Below are positions 24,116 to 24,707 of a DNA stretch of 24,707 nucleotides, in pieces. This DNA comes from an uncultured Clostridia bacterium (lineage in GTDB: Bacteria > Bacillota > Clostridia > Christensenellales > CASEPJ01), in assembly GCA_949289715.1 (NCBI GenBank), contig CASEPJ010000017.1, forward strand, positions 1-24,707, written 5' to 3'. The notes under the pieces were generated by a model that was not told the origin of the DNA, searched no databases, and saw only the letters and a list, made by a program, of their open reading frames with translations. A program made the translations under genes and the position numbers. Within the stretch, counting starts at the first letter, position 1, and every line of letters begins with the position of its first letter.

Positions 24116-24707
24116 TTTATTCCTGCCGCTTTCAGTTCGTTTTGTATATAATCCAATTTTAACAAATAATCTTTAACTTCTTCTACGCTAAGCTGACGTG
24201 TATTGTCAGAGTCGAATTTTTTTAACGTAGCGTCTGTTGTATGACCGTCGGTAAAATATTTGGCGTAATTCAAACTTCTGTTGTCTGCCGGCACTCTGTA
24301 AAAATTGCCCATATCTATTGCGTGCATACATTCTTCGTCGGTCAATAATGTTTCATACATTTTTTCTCCGTGCCTTATGCCTATGAATTTAATTTCGTTT
24401 TTTGCATGGAATAATTCTTTTACCGCTTGGGCAAGAGTACCTATTGTGCATGCCGGAGCTTTTTGAACCATAATATCTCCTGTTTCGGCATATTTAAAAG
24501 CAAAAAGCACCAGTTCTACCGCCTCCTCCAACGTCATAATAAAACGTGTCATATTAGGGTCGGTAACGGTTAAAGGCAAACCTTGTTTTATCTGGTCTAT
24601 AAACAGAGGAACAACGGAGCCTCTCGAACATAAGACATTGCCGTAACGTGTGCCGCAAATAGTAGTATTTTCGGGTTTAACCGTTCGGGATTTTGCCACA
24701 AAAACTT
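24112..24707 (-). CDS. capE: CapE-type UDP-GlcNAc 4,6-dehydratase/5-epimerase, N-terminus cut by window edge
   Basis: First enzyme of UDP-FucNAc synthesis, an extended SDR that acts on UDP-GlcNAc. About 197 C-terminal residues are visible of some 330-345. The frame is open to the window edge (VFVAKSRT before the first possible start), so the in-frame GTG at 24699 is internal. Diagnostic stretches are TTICGTRYGNVLCSRGSVVPLF, TVTDPNMTRFIMTLEEAV, QKAPACTIGTLAQA and GIRHGEKMYETLLT. The nucleotide-binding motif and catalytic Tyr/Lys lie outside. The C-terminus has the longer tail with NRSLNYAKYFTDG typical of CapE/FnlA rather than PseB. The operon promoter must also lie to the right. Confidence 0.92.
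   Translation of the reverse strand, partial: VFVAKSRTVKPENTTICGTRYGNVLCSRGSVVPLFIDQIKQGLPLTVTDPNMTRFIMTLEEAVELVLFAFKYAETGDIMVQKAPACTIGTLAQAVKELFHAKNEIKFIGIRHGEKMYETLLTDEECMHAIDMGNFYRVPADNRSLNYAKYFTDGHTTDATLKKFDSDNTRQLSVEEVKDYLLKLDYIQNELKAAGIK

Noticed and set aside
1..24707. Mobile element, phage, CRISPR or toxin-antitoxin genes
   Set aside because: No transposase, integrase, repeat-spacer pattern or paired small toxin genes were seen; all larger frames are explained by housekeeping or surface-sugar genes.

Overview
The window looks like chromosome from a low-GC, spore-forming, anaerobic-type Firmicute of the class Clostridia. The grounds are AT-rich intergenic DNA, strong AGGAGG-type ribosome binding sites, a YyaC-family sporulation protein, a type III glutamine synthetase, a one-piece PurL, a stand-alone AICAR transformylase paired with a PurO-type IMP cyclohydrolase, and a CIRCE-like heat-shock operator. 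I see no rRNA, tRNA, CRISPR array, insertion sequence or phage gene. The species cannot be named from this sequence.

Layout. (1) Positions 1-10074, plus strand: late part of a de novo purine cluster: purN (5' end outside the window), a PurO-type IMP cyclohydrolase, AICAR transformylase, purD, purL and formate-tetrahydrofolate ligase. Fhs makes the 10-formyl-THF used by PurN and AICAR transformylase. PurH is absent as a fusion: its two activities sit on two separate genes, and the cyclohydrolase comes from an unrelated family. (2) 10227-14490, plus strand: nitrogen assimilation: type III glutamine synthetase and an ammonium transporter whose C-terminus is a complete PII (GlnK-like) domain. Both genes have an intrinsic terminator just upstream, and the one before amtB touches the Shine-Dalgarno sequence. 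This suggests control by attenuation or antitermination. (3) 14675-17110, minus strand: Hsp20 under a near-consensus promoter with a CIRCE-type operator, a membrane-anchored polysaccharide deacetylase, and a CPYC glutaredoxin-like protein. (4) 17159-19058, plus strand: a YyaC-like protein, a stand-alone protein resembling only the GyrA C-terminal beta-pinwheel, and a small TM1266/ACT-like protein. The last is preceded by a structured leader RNA whose terminator stem contains the Shine-Dalgarno sequence. (5) 19122-21717, plus strand: an NMT1/SsuA-type ABC importer (lipoprotein, permease, ATPase), probably in one operon with the TM1266-like gene. (6) 21876-24707, minus strand: a capG-capF-capE set (capE cut by the window edge) for UDP-N-acetyl-L-fucosamine, a precursor of surface polysaccharide.

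The points most worth a second look are the leader RNA at 18661-18809, the two leader terminators in the nitrogen block, the Amt-PII fusion, and the orphan GyrA-CTD-like protein. No wholly new multi-gene system stands out. The leader RNA is the best candidate for something not yet described.
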